Source: an uncultured euryarchaeote (GTDB taxonomy: Archaea; Thermoplasmatota; Poseidoniia; Poseidoniales; Poseidoniaceae). Taken from it: a DNA stretch of 38,775 nucleotides. The position numbers and the translations under genes are program-made. The stretch lies in NCBI GenBank assembly GCA_937911345.1, contig CALDPP010000069.1, forward strand, positions 1 through 38,775, given 5' to 3'. Below are positions 10,501-16,792 of this stretch, piece after piece; the first letter of the stretch is position 1, and every line of letters begins with the position of its first letter. The notes beneath the pieces are model-generated. The model worked only from the letters and a program-made list of their open reading frames with translations. It did no database searches and was not told the DNA's origin.

Positions 10501-10675
10501 AGTTGTTCAAGAAGAGACAAGTATCCTGCCAAGTTTGGATAGCGATTCGATTTCAACCACAGTTTTGGTCGTGATTTTGATTGGATTCACCGCTGTAGCA
10601 GCGATTTCAGTATTCTTTTTGATGCGAAAAGGCAAGGATAAGGAATACCTCGAGGATAGGTTTGGATTTGAATAG
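7580..10675 (+). CDS. Secreted, membrane-anchored surface protein with Ig-like repeats
   Basis: A 1031-residue product with a clear signal peptide (positive MGKTKR, hydrophobic core LVLLLLLTP, small residues to about 26). A single C-terminal transmembrane helix (about 996-1018) is followed by a short charged cytoplasmic tail. The protein is therefore exported and anchored at its C terminus. Residues about 30-620 are beta-rich, acidic and full of N-x-S/T sequons, fitting a glycosylated archaeal surface protein. The last third holds three Ig/cadherin-like domains. Two carry near-duplicate modules, MNDRGLDGD near 690 and MNDNGINGD near 921, each followed by a GD-rich turn and a DSFDV strand; this resembles the choice-of-anchor-X type domain. 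Ligand and role are unknown: S-layer component, adhesin or polymer-binding protein are all possible. It stands alone, divergent from thrS. Confidence 0.88.
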   Translation: MGKTKRLGCLVLLLLLTPLFSSLATADSPPGQPQINANWVADEFGETMHAYRVLFADGESYQALVDIEHDRGGEILATEIFQSWDLIDGLRVLDIQLNTSLEWGDIVSVAITITHYAGQELVDSIEVERNFEIGTWNQPMDDHEIMLETTWDLDQTFNNSYGSQGFELDFIGQGWQQRIGNTVESWELGNGSVLFIESTDVGSNNLSLDLQSIWKNETIENGILTSQVFEAIGSGTLHVIAIEDDLSTSILVDVTNAELNRSNINQVISERLKIDANGMLNITTEGDENSSTTVDGDIGVFYLETWDENGVRRFYDQRFEAIAQMVVIDEGTRLDINLNTLNSEETWVEGVRTNQLEELLGSGTFGFSESDNESSVTINGTIYQFHTKTEQGITMVDEVHIDGDISGDVQGDFGVVRGIELTGTQANATGIEFPVNVIHEESWFNLTGINGGNFFDGAGIGATHNQTWDYQVIYSDWENRTVRLVWEETGADASSGEEYPERSPIERTAEPPEYEEALGNLTISRETGLMPIPMHPGDTIRLDGQEGLTLVVTAETLANDPRDGHNFHVVTWSGVYEGNEAGTAMGAIIDEGPLKGLISSVSRVLSIPFGEDGYLANFTETQLLTRVISPSVVTAEENSAPVISSLTLLEGLVVSEGGSVATLIADVSDVDWNLEQVTVDLTPIGGGIVEMNDRGLDGDAAIGDDKFSTRIVVPGLQVGNATLDIEARDSFDVVTTSSGQIVVANQAPRLVGAEILPDEGPRGTNMVINLEAYDGHGVANISLDLREYGGELLELTEDSGTWTIMMTVPEGMSPGVQDLRFVTVDGLGKVGVTNLWLNGERDEFHAYGPHFIPDDEVIPISITVENSAPTFTLPDSVVFARQDVSTTVVFEVEIFDSDGITNARANLGVFAPLGAQTGWVTMNDNGINGDEVPGDGIYSVELSLRTSTPIGTHEIQIQAIDSFDVATPITPVSIVVQEETSILPSLDSDSISTTVLVVILIGFTAVAAISVFFLMRKGKDKEYLEDRFGFE

Positions 10676-10693
10676 GTAAATATCCGATAACGG

Positions 10694-10699
10694 TTTATA
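10694..10699 (+). promoter_or_regulatory. TATA box (box A) of the tRNA-Gly gene
   Basis: TTTATA lies 27-32 bases before the first base of the tRNA, the expected distance for an archaeal TBP site. A purine-rich GATAA precedes it where a BRE would lie. It stands just downstream of the surface-protein stop codon, so the tRNA has its own promoter. Confidence 0.65.
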
Positions 10700-10725
10700 C
10701 CTCCGTTAGGTGGGATGGCTACTAA

Positions 10726-10800
10726 GCGAGCGTAGTGTAGTGGTTATCACCGGGCGTTGCCAACGCCTGAACCCGGGTTCGAGTCCCGGCGCTCGCACCA
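10726..10800 (+). tRNA. tRNA-Gly (anticodon GCC), CCA encoded
   Basis: A complete cloverleaf can be folded by eye. The acceptor GCGAGCG pairs with CGCTCGC (10790-10796). The D-arm contains GTGG and TTATCAC. The anticodon stem GGGCG/CGCCT (one G-U pair) encloses loop TTGCCAA with anticodon GCC. A four-base variable loop follows. The T-arm CCGGG/CCCGG encloses TTCGAGT. The discriminator is A and the CCA end is encoded at 10798-10800. There is no intron. It decodes GGC and GGU glycine codons. It lies between the surface-protein gene and alba. Confidence 0.96.
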
Positions 10801-10865
10801 AAATCTATTGACATTAGAAAAGTAACATTTAACCGTTGGACGCTTATAGGTTGTCAGGGTTAAGC

Positions 10866-11189
10866 ATGACAGACAGACGCACAATTTTCATCGGCAAAAA
10901 ACCGTTACACGCATATGTAAGAGCAGTAGTTATGGCTATGGAATCGGGTGACCGCAACTTGGAATTAGTTGCACGCGGGGCTACAATCGGAAGAGCAGTT
11001 GATGTTGCAGAGGTTTGCCGCCGAAGAAATGGAATTATTGCCCAAGGCCTGCCTGAAGAGGTAATTATTGGTGAGATTACTTGTGAAAGTGAGGTTATTC
11101 CTTCCCAAGATGGTAGAGACCGTACCGTGAGCGTCCTAAGGATTGAACTTGATGGTCATGGCGATCTTCCAGAAAGAGAGGAAGAATAA
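10866..11189 (+). CDS. albA: Alba chromatin / RNA-binding protein
   Basis: A small basic DNA- and RNA-binding protein that coats archaeal chromatin as dimers and also binds structured RNA. The sequence shows the Alba signature: IFIGKKPLHAYVRAV with the paired lysines that bind nucleic acid, then a helix, the ARGATIGRAVDVAEVCRRR segment, and strands ending in VSVLRIEL. I chose the ATG at 10866 (107 residues), the usual Alba length. A TTG 30 bases upstream would add ten residues not seen in the family. A TATA-like CTTATAGG 18-23 bases before the ATG suggests a very short leader. Its stop abuts the stop of the convergent phosphatase gene with no gap. Confidence 0.95.
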   Translation: MTDRRTIFIGKKPLHAYVRAVVMAMESGDRNLELVARGATIGRAVDVAEVCRRRNGIIAQGLPEEVIIGEITCESEVIPSQDGRDRTVSVLRIELDGHGDLPEREEE

Positions 11190-11549
11190 TTATTCTAGTA
11201 GCATTATTTTTCGCTCAATTTCTTTTGCTGTTTTTTCGAATATTTCGAGGGATTGACCCACTGGATCTTCCAATTCCCAATCATCATCTAGCTTGATTGC
11301 AGGACATTGAACTCCGCAACCCATTGAAATAACTAAATCAAAGTCATCTGGGTTGAATTGGTCTAGATTTTTAGGCCGCATGCTTGAGGTATCATGTCCC
11401 ATTTTTTCTAGAATTGTAAGCGCATGTGTTGAAATTTTTACCGCAGGGTGAGTGCCAGCCGAGTGTGCATCATGACCATGCAATCTCGCAATTCCCTCAG
11501 CCATTTGTGAACGACAGGAGTTGCCAACACATACAAACAAAATTCTCAT
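11190..11549 (-). CDS. arsC: Arsenate reductase / low-molecular-weight tyrosine phosphatase family protein
   Basis: A 119-residue cytoplasmic protein of the LMW-PTP fold. The phosphate-binding loop CVGNSCRS carries the CX5R signature near the N terminus, and DPVG near residue 90 matches the catalytic-Asp loop (DP) of the family. The segment MGCGVQCP supplies two further cysteines in the place where thioredoxin-coupled arsenate reductases keep their Cys82/Cys89 redox pair. Arsenate reduction is therefore favoured over protein-tyrosine dephosphorylation. The ATG at 11549 (MRILFVC) fits the family; a TTG nine bases upstream is possible. No arsenite efflux gene or ArsR regulator is nearby, so the physiological substrate is uncertain. 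The gene is convergent with alba. Confidence 0.85.
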   Translation of the reverse strand: MRILFVCVGNSCRSQMAEGIARLHGHDAHSAGTHPAVKISTHALTILEKMGHDTSSMRPKNLDQFNPDDFDLVISMGCGVQCPAIKLDDDWELEDPVGQSLEIFEKTAKEIERKIMLLE

Positions 11550-11642
11550 GCTTTTCAAGGATAAATGGGATTATTTAGACTATTCCTATTTAGAAATCGT
11601 TAGAATTATCACGGAGTTTTCATTCGCACGGTTGACAGAAAA

Positions 11643-12002
11643 ATGCTATTACGTTATCGAGGCTTAACAATCTACGCTATGTTGTTCACCTTGTTGTTTG
11701 TACTACACATTATTTTTGCCGCCAACGACCAAAATGTACTGTTTCAAATTGTCGCAGTTGCGATTACCGCAATGTCGTTTTTTTGCGGACTAATTTGTGT
11801 GTTTTTGGAAACTAAAAATGAGTCATATGGCTATGTTTTCAAGTTCGGAATGATTGCTTCGGTGCCAATATGCGTAGGTCTTGGGTGGGCGTACAATGAT
11901 ATGTCATTCGGAAGTCAAATGGTCACATTTCCATTGCTTTCTGTTTTGATTCATTATATCATAAGGTTGAGTCCTATCGGAGATACCTATGGGTTGAAGT
12001 AG
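11643..12002 (+). CDS. Small four-helix membrane protein, function unknown
   Basis: A 119-residue hydrophobic protein with four predicted transmembrane helices (about 9-28, 33-55, 64-83, 88-108) joined by very short loops. It has no recognisable motif and begins with a short basic segment (MLLRYRG). The ATG at 11643 has no strong Shine-Dalgarno sequence; a TATA-like CTATTTAG lies about 50 bases upstream. The mrp-like ATPase starts 20 bases after its stop, so they may share a transcript, but nothing in the sequence ties their functions together. Confidence 0.7.
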   Translation: MLLRYRGLTIYAMLFTLLFVLHIIFAANDQNVLFQIVAVAITAMSFFCGLICVFLETKNESYGYVFKFGMIASVPICVGLGWAYNDMSFGSQMVTFPLLSVLIHYIIRLSPIGDTYGLK

Positions 12003-12022
12003 GATTATCATTTGGAAAATTC

Positions 12023-13030
12023 ATGTCCGATTCACCGGTAACAACCCATGACCCAAAAGGGGCAGAATCAGCAGAAGGCCCAAGCGCTCAACAGCAAAAA
12101 CAGATGGAGAGCGCTTATGCAAACATGAAGCGTAAAATGGCCATGCAGGAAATTGGCAAGAAAATCAAACATAAGATAATGGTTCTTTCAGGAAAAGGAG
12201 GAGTTGGCAAATCCACAGTTTCTACAGGTTTGGCGCTATCACTTGCGCAGCAAGGTCACACAGTGGGTATTCTTGATATCGATATAACAGGCCCCAATGT
12301 TCCAAAGATGATGGGTTTAGACGGTAAGCGATTGCATGTTGAGCAAGGAAGAATTCATCCGGCTCAAGGCCATCTTGGCGTGAAGGTAATTTCGATGGCC
12401 TTTTTACTTGAAGATGAAGACACTCCAGTCGTTTGGCGCGGTCCTATCAAACTTGGAGCAATTCAACAATTCATTGGTGATGTCGAATGGGGAGAACTAG
12501 ATTATCTGGTAATTGATTTCCCACCAGGGACCTCAGACGAACCTTTGACAGTTGCCCAATCATTGCCAGACATTGATGGAATGGTCATTGTAACTACGCC
12601 ACAAGATGTTGCTTTGTTGGATAGTAGGAAATCTATTACCTTCTCCGAATCACTGAAAGTTCCTGTCTTAGGAGTGGTTGAAAATATGAGTGGTTACACA
12701 ATATCGGGTACAACAACCCCAGAAATATCCCTTGAAATAGCAGGCCCGGGTGGTAAAAAGCACAAGGTCACGTCCGACAAAGATGGTAAATTCAACGTAA
12801 CCTTGGATATTTTCAAACAAGGAGGAGGAAAATCAACAGCAGATGAATTTGGTGTCCCTTTCCTTGGAGAGTTGCCCTTTGATCCTGGCTTTGTTCGTGG
12901 TGGAGACGATGGTGTTCACAGAATTGTTAGTGAGCCGGACGGTGCCTCAGCAATTGCTTTTGCCAAGGTAGTTGAAGCAATTAAATCTCAAATCGGCACT
13001 TCGGAAAGCCAAGGTCTAGAAATTATCTGA
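12023..13030 (+). CDS. Mrp/NBP35-family P-loop ATPase lacking all cysteines
   Basis: The 335-residue product is an Mrp/ApbC/NBP35-type ATPase, a family that carries and delivers Fe-S clusters as homodimers. The deviant Walker A motif GKGGVGKS (57-64), the switch segment DIDITGPNVPKMMG (85-98) and the Walker B-like DYLVIDFPPGTSDE (160-173) are intact. After ENMSG (220-224), the family normally has CPxCG, which binds the bridging cluster. Here about 35 residues (225-259) replace it, and they read like an Ig/carboxypeptidase-regulatory-like beta unit ending SDKDGKFNVT, before the normal IFKQGGG resumes. The whole protein contains no cysteine, and it also lacks the N-terminal ferredoxin-like motif of NBP35. 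ATP-driven conformational work is likely; classical cluster carriage by its own thiols is not possible. A DUF971 gene follows after 10 bases. Confidence 0.93.
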   Translation: MSDSPVTTHDPKGAESAEGPSAQQQKQMESAYANMKRKMAMQEIGKKIKHKIMVLSGKGGVGKSTVSTGLALSLAQQGHTVGILDIDITGPNVPKMMGLDGKRLHVEQGRIHPAQGHLGVKVISMAFLLEDEDTPVVWRGPIKLGAIQQFIGDVEWGELDYLVIDFPPGTSDEPLTVAQSLPDIDGMVIVTTPQDVALLDSRKSITFSESLKVPVLGVVENMSGYTISGTTTPEISLEIAGPGGKKHKVTSDKDGKFNVTLDIFKQGGGKSTADEFGVPFLGELPFDPGFVRGGDDGVHRIVSEPDGASAIAFAKVVEAIKSQIGTSESQGLEII

Positions 13031-13040
13031 GGCAATAATC

Positions 13041-13391
13041 ATGTCAGAAATGCCCGATTTAACCAGGTTAGAACGTCAAGACACAGAGATGAACTTGACT
13101 TACTCAGACGGCGGTGAATTTACCGTTAGTTATGATGATCTCAGACATGCATGTCCTTGCGCAAAATGCGCGCCACTAAGAAATGAGGACGAATCAAGCA
13201 AGTCTCTCCGAAGACAAGTTGAGGCAATGCCTGCTGAAAAACCAAAAGTTCGCACCGTAGGAAAGTATGCACTCGCCTTTGAATGGAATCAAGGATGTTC
13301 TAGTGGAATCTACCGCTTTGAAAGAATTTGGGCTTTAGCAAATAATCAGGACCCGGATGATGGGCGTTCCTATGTCCATGGCGCTTGGTAA
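13041..13391 (+). CDS. DUF971 (GBBH-like N-terminal domain) protein
   Basis: A 116-residue protein consisting of one DUF971 domain, the fold found at the N terminus of gamma-butyrobetaine hydroxylase and at the C terminus of the plant Mrp protein HCF101. The core signature is present: YDDLRHACPCAKC with Cys38, Cys40 and Cys43, and GKYALAFEWNQGCSSGIY. In the hydroxylase domain, three cysteines and one histidine bind zinc. Here the position usually held by His (DGHxxGIY) is Cys86, giving a four-cysteine site able to bind zinc or an Fe-S cluster. It sits 10 bases after the Mrp-like gene with GAGG just before its ATG, so the two are cotranscribed. A functional pair equivalent to the HCF101 fusion is inferred. 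Confidence 0.9.
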   Translation: MSEMPDLTRLERQDTEMNLTYSDGGEFTVSYDDLRHACPCAKCAPLRNEDESSKSLRRQVEAMPAEKPKVRTVGKYALAFEWNQGCSSGIYRFERIWALANNQDPDDGRSYVHGAW

Positions 13392-13396
13392 CTTTG

Positions 13397-13418
13397 TAAT
13401 GCTGATTTTTTTGCATTA
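13397..13418 (+). terminator. Candidate hairpin plus oligo-T terminator after the mrp-DUF971 pair
   Basis: TAATGC (13397-13402) and GCATTA (13413-13418) form a perfect six-base inverted repeat whose loop contains seven T residues (13406-13412). It begins six bases after the DUF971 stop. Oligo-T on the coding strand is the archaeal termination signal. The repeat could instead be a regulatory site for the next gene, which starts about 30 bases on. Confidence 0.5.
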
Positions 13419-13446
13419 GAAGGCGAGGGTTTGATGTATAATTGTC

Positions 13447-15552
13447 TTGACGCCTTTTTGGAGTGACCCGATTATGCAAGGTGTATATCTCACTTGGATG
13501 ATTAGCGCACTTGCCCTTGGTGTCATTCTTTTACCCGTTTTCAAACCTAAGTGGATGGAATTAAGGTTAACTACATTCGTCGATTTTTTCCGCAGGTATT
13601 GGATTCACGTCCTAATTCTATTTATGATTTACAATGCCAAGGACGGCTTGGATGAAGTTGATAGGATTTTGATGGCCAGTACAGGGCTTGATATGACTCC
13701 ATGGATTTATGCGATTGAAGGTAATCTAGTACTACATGTCCAACAATTCTTTGAGGCAGAATGGTTAACCGTGGTGCTAACTCATTTCTATGTTGCAGGT
13801 TTCATGTTCATATGTTATGTTTCTGTGTTCTACTTTGCTTATTTCGATGATCGTTGGATGGCTGATAGAGTCACTCTAACAATTGCTTGGGTCTATATCA
13901 TGGCCGTACCATTTTACTTATTCTTCAATGTTAGAGTAACGGGTGCTTATATCCCCGAGATGGAAACGTTGGCTTACTCTCTAAATCCAGAAATATCTGA
14001 CTGGTTCCGTAGAATCGACCCATTTACTAACTGTATGCCATCATTACACATTGGTATACCCTACGCAGTATGGCTATGTATCAAGCGATTTGACCATGAC
14101 GAAAGGTGGGCATTGTACCGGAAAATTGTATTTGCCTATGTCATACTTACAGCTTTTACAATTATTTATCTTGGAATTCATTGGATTTTAGATATCGCTG
14201 GAGGCATGATTGTCGCCTCAATTGCGGTGAATTTAGCAGATAAAACCTCAAAACCTGTTTGGAATATATTAGACGAGAGGACCATTAATGCTAGACTTGT
14301 TACTGTATTGACAAACCCAAGAAAGGCTTACAATTTTGTTGCAAAAAAATTCAGTAACACAGTAAGAAAATTCGCTAGGCCTACTTCACGTGAAACAGGT
14401 ATTCTTTCGGTGGTAGTACTGTTAGTTGTTGCTTCAGTAATTACCTGGGACCTTACTCATCAGTCCTTATCGGCTAAAGGTGTTGAAGCACCGGAAGGTG
14501 CTGCTGGTGCAGATGGTTGGCTTGCGACGATTGACAATACTTCCGAAGATGGTAGATTACTAAAATTGTATGATTTGTCAGATTTAGATGATGAGGGTAT
14601 TGAAGTGATTCAACCAAGTCTTGGTATAGATTCAAAATATGAATTAACCGGAGATAAACTAGTTATGGCTAATGATACCGTGTTATATGTAGTAGATACC
14701 GCACAACCAAATGTCATAATCTTTGAAAAATCAATCCAAAATATCAACCAAGTGGAGTTATGTAATGTAGGAGAAAATTATGTTTTGATGACATTATCCC
14801 AAGGTGAATTGTCAGCTGAATACATCAGCGGGGAGATAATTGATTTAGGTATTGAAGATGATGACATATCATACGTTAAGTGTCAAGGTAACGATTTTGC
14901 TTTTATGGTCGAAGATGAACCATCGAAAGTGTACCTAAGTAATTTGGAGTTAGATGGTTCACTAACATATACGATCAATGCATCTGCTAGTGAAGAAGAC
15001 GAACAAGTCTTAGCAGATTGGGGTACTCCAGTAGACATTGAAAATGCGACAATCATTAATTTAGTATTTGACCGTACTCATATTTTGGTAAATGTTAACG
15101 TTTCAACCGTAGATCGCTTAGTTCTGGTTGACCGAATTTCTGGCGAGCAAAGATTGTTAGGTGATAGTAAGTATTCATCTTATGATCCATCGATTAGAGA
15201 TGGTGTTGTAGCTTGGGTAATGAAGGACCACCTTAACCCATCCAGTCCGATTGAGGAATATTATGATGGAGAGATTTTGTACATGTCTTTGACAGATAAT
15301 TTCACTCATGTATTAACTGCCGATGAAGTTGATCAATGGGGCCCAATTGTCCTTGAAGACCATCTCATTTATCTCGAACAATCGGAAGATGGCGTACTAA
15401 TTCAAGTACATTCTTGGGAGCCTGAATTGAAGTCCTACTCAAACACGGTATTGCAAATAGCATCAATAATTGGAATAGTTTTGGTGTTTGTATATATCAA
15501 TCAGAAACAAAACGAAGCAAAATCATCGTTAATTTACACCGAAGAAGAGTAA
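13447..15552 (+). CDS. PAP2-superfamily (Aur1-like) membrane enzyme with large C-terminal extracytoplasmic domain
   Basis: The N-terminal part (about 1-265) is a polytopic PAP2/inositolphosphotransferase-like domain. The phosphatase motifs are CMPSLH (196-201) and GIHWILDIAGG (243-253, with His245 and Asp249). This family transfers or hydrolyses phosphate head groups of lipids. After a basic cytoplasmic stretch and another transmembrane helix (about 316-334), about 340 acidic, beta-rich residues follow with repeated short strands resembling a WD40/PQQ-like propeller. A final helix (about 677-695) ends in a short charged tail. The large domain is therefore probably outside the cell. The TTG at 13447 opens the frame. 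An ATG at 13474 preceded by GGAGTGA is an equally good start and is close to TM1. Substrate unknown; archaeal phospholipid or glycolipid head-group metabolism is a guess. Confidence 0.85.
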   Translation: MTPFWSDPIMQGVYLTWMISALALGVILLPVFKPKWMELRLTTFVDFFRRYWIHVLILFMIYNAKDGLDEVDRILMASTGLDMTPWIYAIEGNLVLHVQQFFEAEWLTVVLTHFYVAGFMFICYVSVFYFAYFDDRWMADRVTLTIAWVYIMAVPFYLFFNVRVTGAYIPEMETLAYSLNPEISDWFRRIDPFTNCMPSLHIGIPYAVWLCIKRFDHDERWALYRKIVFAYVILTAFTIIYLGIHWILDIAGGMIVASIAVNLADKTSKPVWNILDERTINARLVTVLTNPRKAYNFVAKKFSNTVRKFARPTSRETGILSVVVLLVVASVITWDLTHQSLSAKGVEAPEGAAGADGWLATIDNTSEDGRLLKLYDLSDLDDEGIEVIQPSLGIDSKYELTGDKLVMANDTVLYVVDTAQPNVIIFEKSIQNINQVELCNVGENYVLMTLSQGELSAEYISGEIIDLGIEDDDISYVKCQGNDFAFMVEDEPSKVYLSNLELDGSLTYTINASASEEDEQVLADWGTPVDIENATIINLVFDRTHILVNVNVSTVDRLVLVDRISGEQRLLGDSKYSSYDPSIRDGVVAWVMKDHLNPSSPIEEYYDGEILYMSLTDNFTHVLTADEVDQWGPIVLEDHLIYLEQSEDGVLIQVHSWEPELKSYSNTVLQIASIIGIVLVFVYINQKQNEAKSSLIYTEEE

Positions 15553-15553
15553 T

Positions 15554-16717
15554 TCATTTTTTGATGCTCAACATTCGTTCTAGAGCAAGAAGTGAACCTT
15601 CTTGTACTTCTTTTGAAACTATAATTTGATTAGGAATTTCTCCTTCTACCAATTTTTCTAGAACATCCATTAGATATGCGGGGTGAATCATGTACATTGT
15701 TGAACAAGGGCAGATTTTGTCATCAAGGCATTCAATGTGCTTATCTGGATGAGAATCAGCCAATCTTGCGACCATATTTATTTCCGTACCAATAGCAACT
15801 TTACTTCCACTTGGTAAATTCTCAACATAATTTTTGATAAACTGAGTTGACCCGTTCGCATCGCTAACCTCGACGGTTTCTTTCGGGCATTCAGGATGGA
15901 CAACAACTAATCCGTCGGGGTATTTTTGTTTGAATAGGTCAACTTGTTCTACTGTAAACCTCTTATGTACCGAACAGAACCCGTGCCATAGAATAATTTT
16001 AGCGCCATTCAAATCTTTATCGGAACCTATCTTTGGCACCCAAGTCGGCATCTTATCCTCGCTAATTCCCATCGAAAGCCCAGTGTTCCTTCCAAGGTGC
16101 TGATCGGGGAAAAACAGCACTGCGCCATCGGGGCCTGCTCTTTCAAAAGCCCAATTAAGGATTCCAGTTGCATTTGATGAGGTGCAGACAATACCGCCAT
16201 GTCGGCCAACAAAATCTTTCAAATCGGCACTACTGTTCATGTAAGTTACAGGAATTAGGTATGATTTTCCATCATTTGGAATTTCGCCTGGAGACTGGCG
16301 GTTTATTGGGTCGCTCAGACCAGTTTCAGAAAGAATTTCACTCCATGCACTTTCGACATCAGGAAGAGTAGCCATATCGGCCATCGAACAACCAGCTCGC
16401 AAATTTGGCAGGATGACTGACTGGTCATCATCGGTTAGAATGTCTGCCGATTCAGCCATGAAATGAACGCCACAGAAGACAATAAACTCAGCATTGGAAT
16501 CTGCCGCTTTTTGACTTAGCATAAACGAGTCACCAATGAAATCTGCGTGCATGACAATGCTATCTCTTTGGTAGTGGTGCCCCAGAATCATTAGCTTATC
16601 GCCCAGTTCTTGTCTGAGTTCAGTAATCCTTTCAGCGATTGCTTGTTCTTCAGGAGACATCGATGTGTCCATGAAATCAATTGAGCACATCGGCAATGTG
16701 ATAGTCATATGCTTCAT
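15554..16717 (-). CDS. nadA: Quinolinate synthase A
   Basis: NadA condenses iminoaspartate with dihydroxyacetone phosphate to quinolinate, the second step of NAD synthesis from aspartate, using a [4Fe-4S] cluster. Family motifs are clear: ILGHHYQRDSI, DFIGDSFMLSQKA, FCGVHFMAESADIL, a second cysteine in VCTSSNATGI, PECP, and the third in CPCSTMYMIHP. The frame stays open to an ATG at 16780, but that start would overlap the kinase promoter and adds residues unlike NadA. I use the ATG at 16717 (387 residues). The ATG at 16663 (MSPEEQ) is also possible and would give the commonest family length. No nadB or nadC is in the window. The gene is divergent from bud32 across a shared AT-rich element. 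Confidence 0.95.
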   Translation of the reverse strand: MKHMTITLPMCSIDFMDTSMSPEEQAIAERITELRQELGDKLMILGHHYQRDSIVMHADFIGDSFMLSQKAADSNAEFIVFCGVHFMAESADILTDDDQSVILPNLRAGCSMADMATLPDVESAWSEILSETGLSDPINRQSPGEIPNDGKSYLIPVTYMNSSADLKDFVGRHGGIVCTSSNATGILNWAFERAGPDGAVLFFPDQHLGRNTGLSMGISEDKMPTWVPKIGSDKDLNGAKIILWHGFCSVHKRFTVEQVDLFKQKYPDGLVVVHPECPKETVEVSDANGSTQFIKNYVENLPSGSKVAIGTEINMVARLADSHPDKHIECLDDKICPCSTMYMIHPAYLMDVLEKLVEGEIPNQIIVSKEVQEGSLLALERMLSIKK

Positions 16718-16763
16718 CACAACCGAGGAGATGCTCCTTTTCAAGAATTGTGATTCCGTGATG

Positions 16764-16772
16764 TAAATAAAT
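16764..16772. promoter_or_regulatory. Shared TATA-like element between nadA and bud32
   Basis: TAAATAAAT is centred about 25 bases before the bud32 ATG, the distance expected for a leaderless archaeal transcript. Read on the other strand as ATTTATTTA, it lies about 50 bases before the preferred nadA start, where a transcript with a short leader could begin. It probably serves bud32 and may serve both genes. Confidence 0.5.
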
Positions 16773-16792
16773 GAGAGCATTTAGCCGACATC

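Noticed and set aside
16718-16780. 21-residue N-terminal extension of NadA
   Set aside because: It would lie across the kinase TATA element and has no counterpart in the family.
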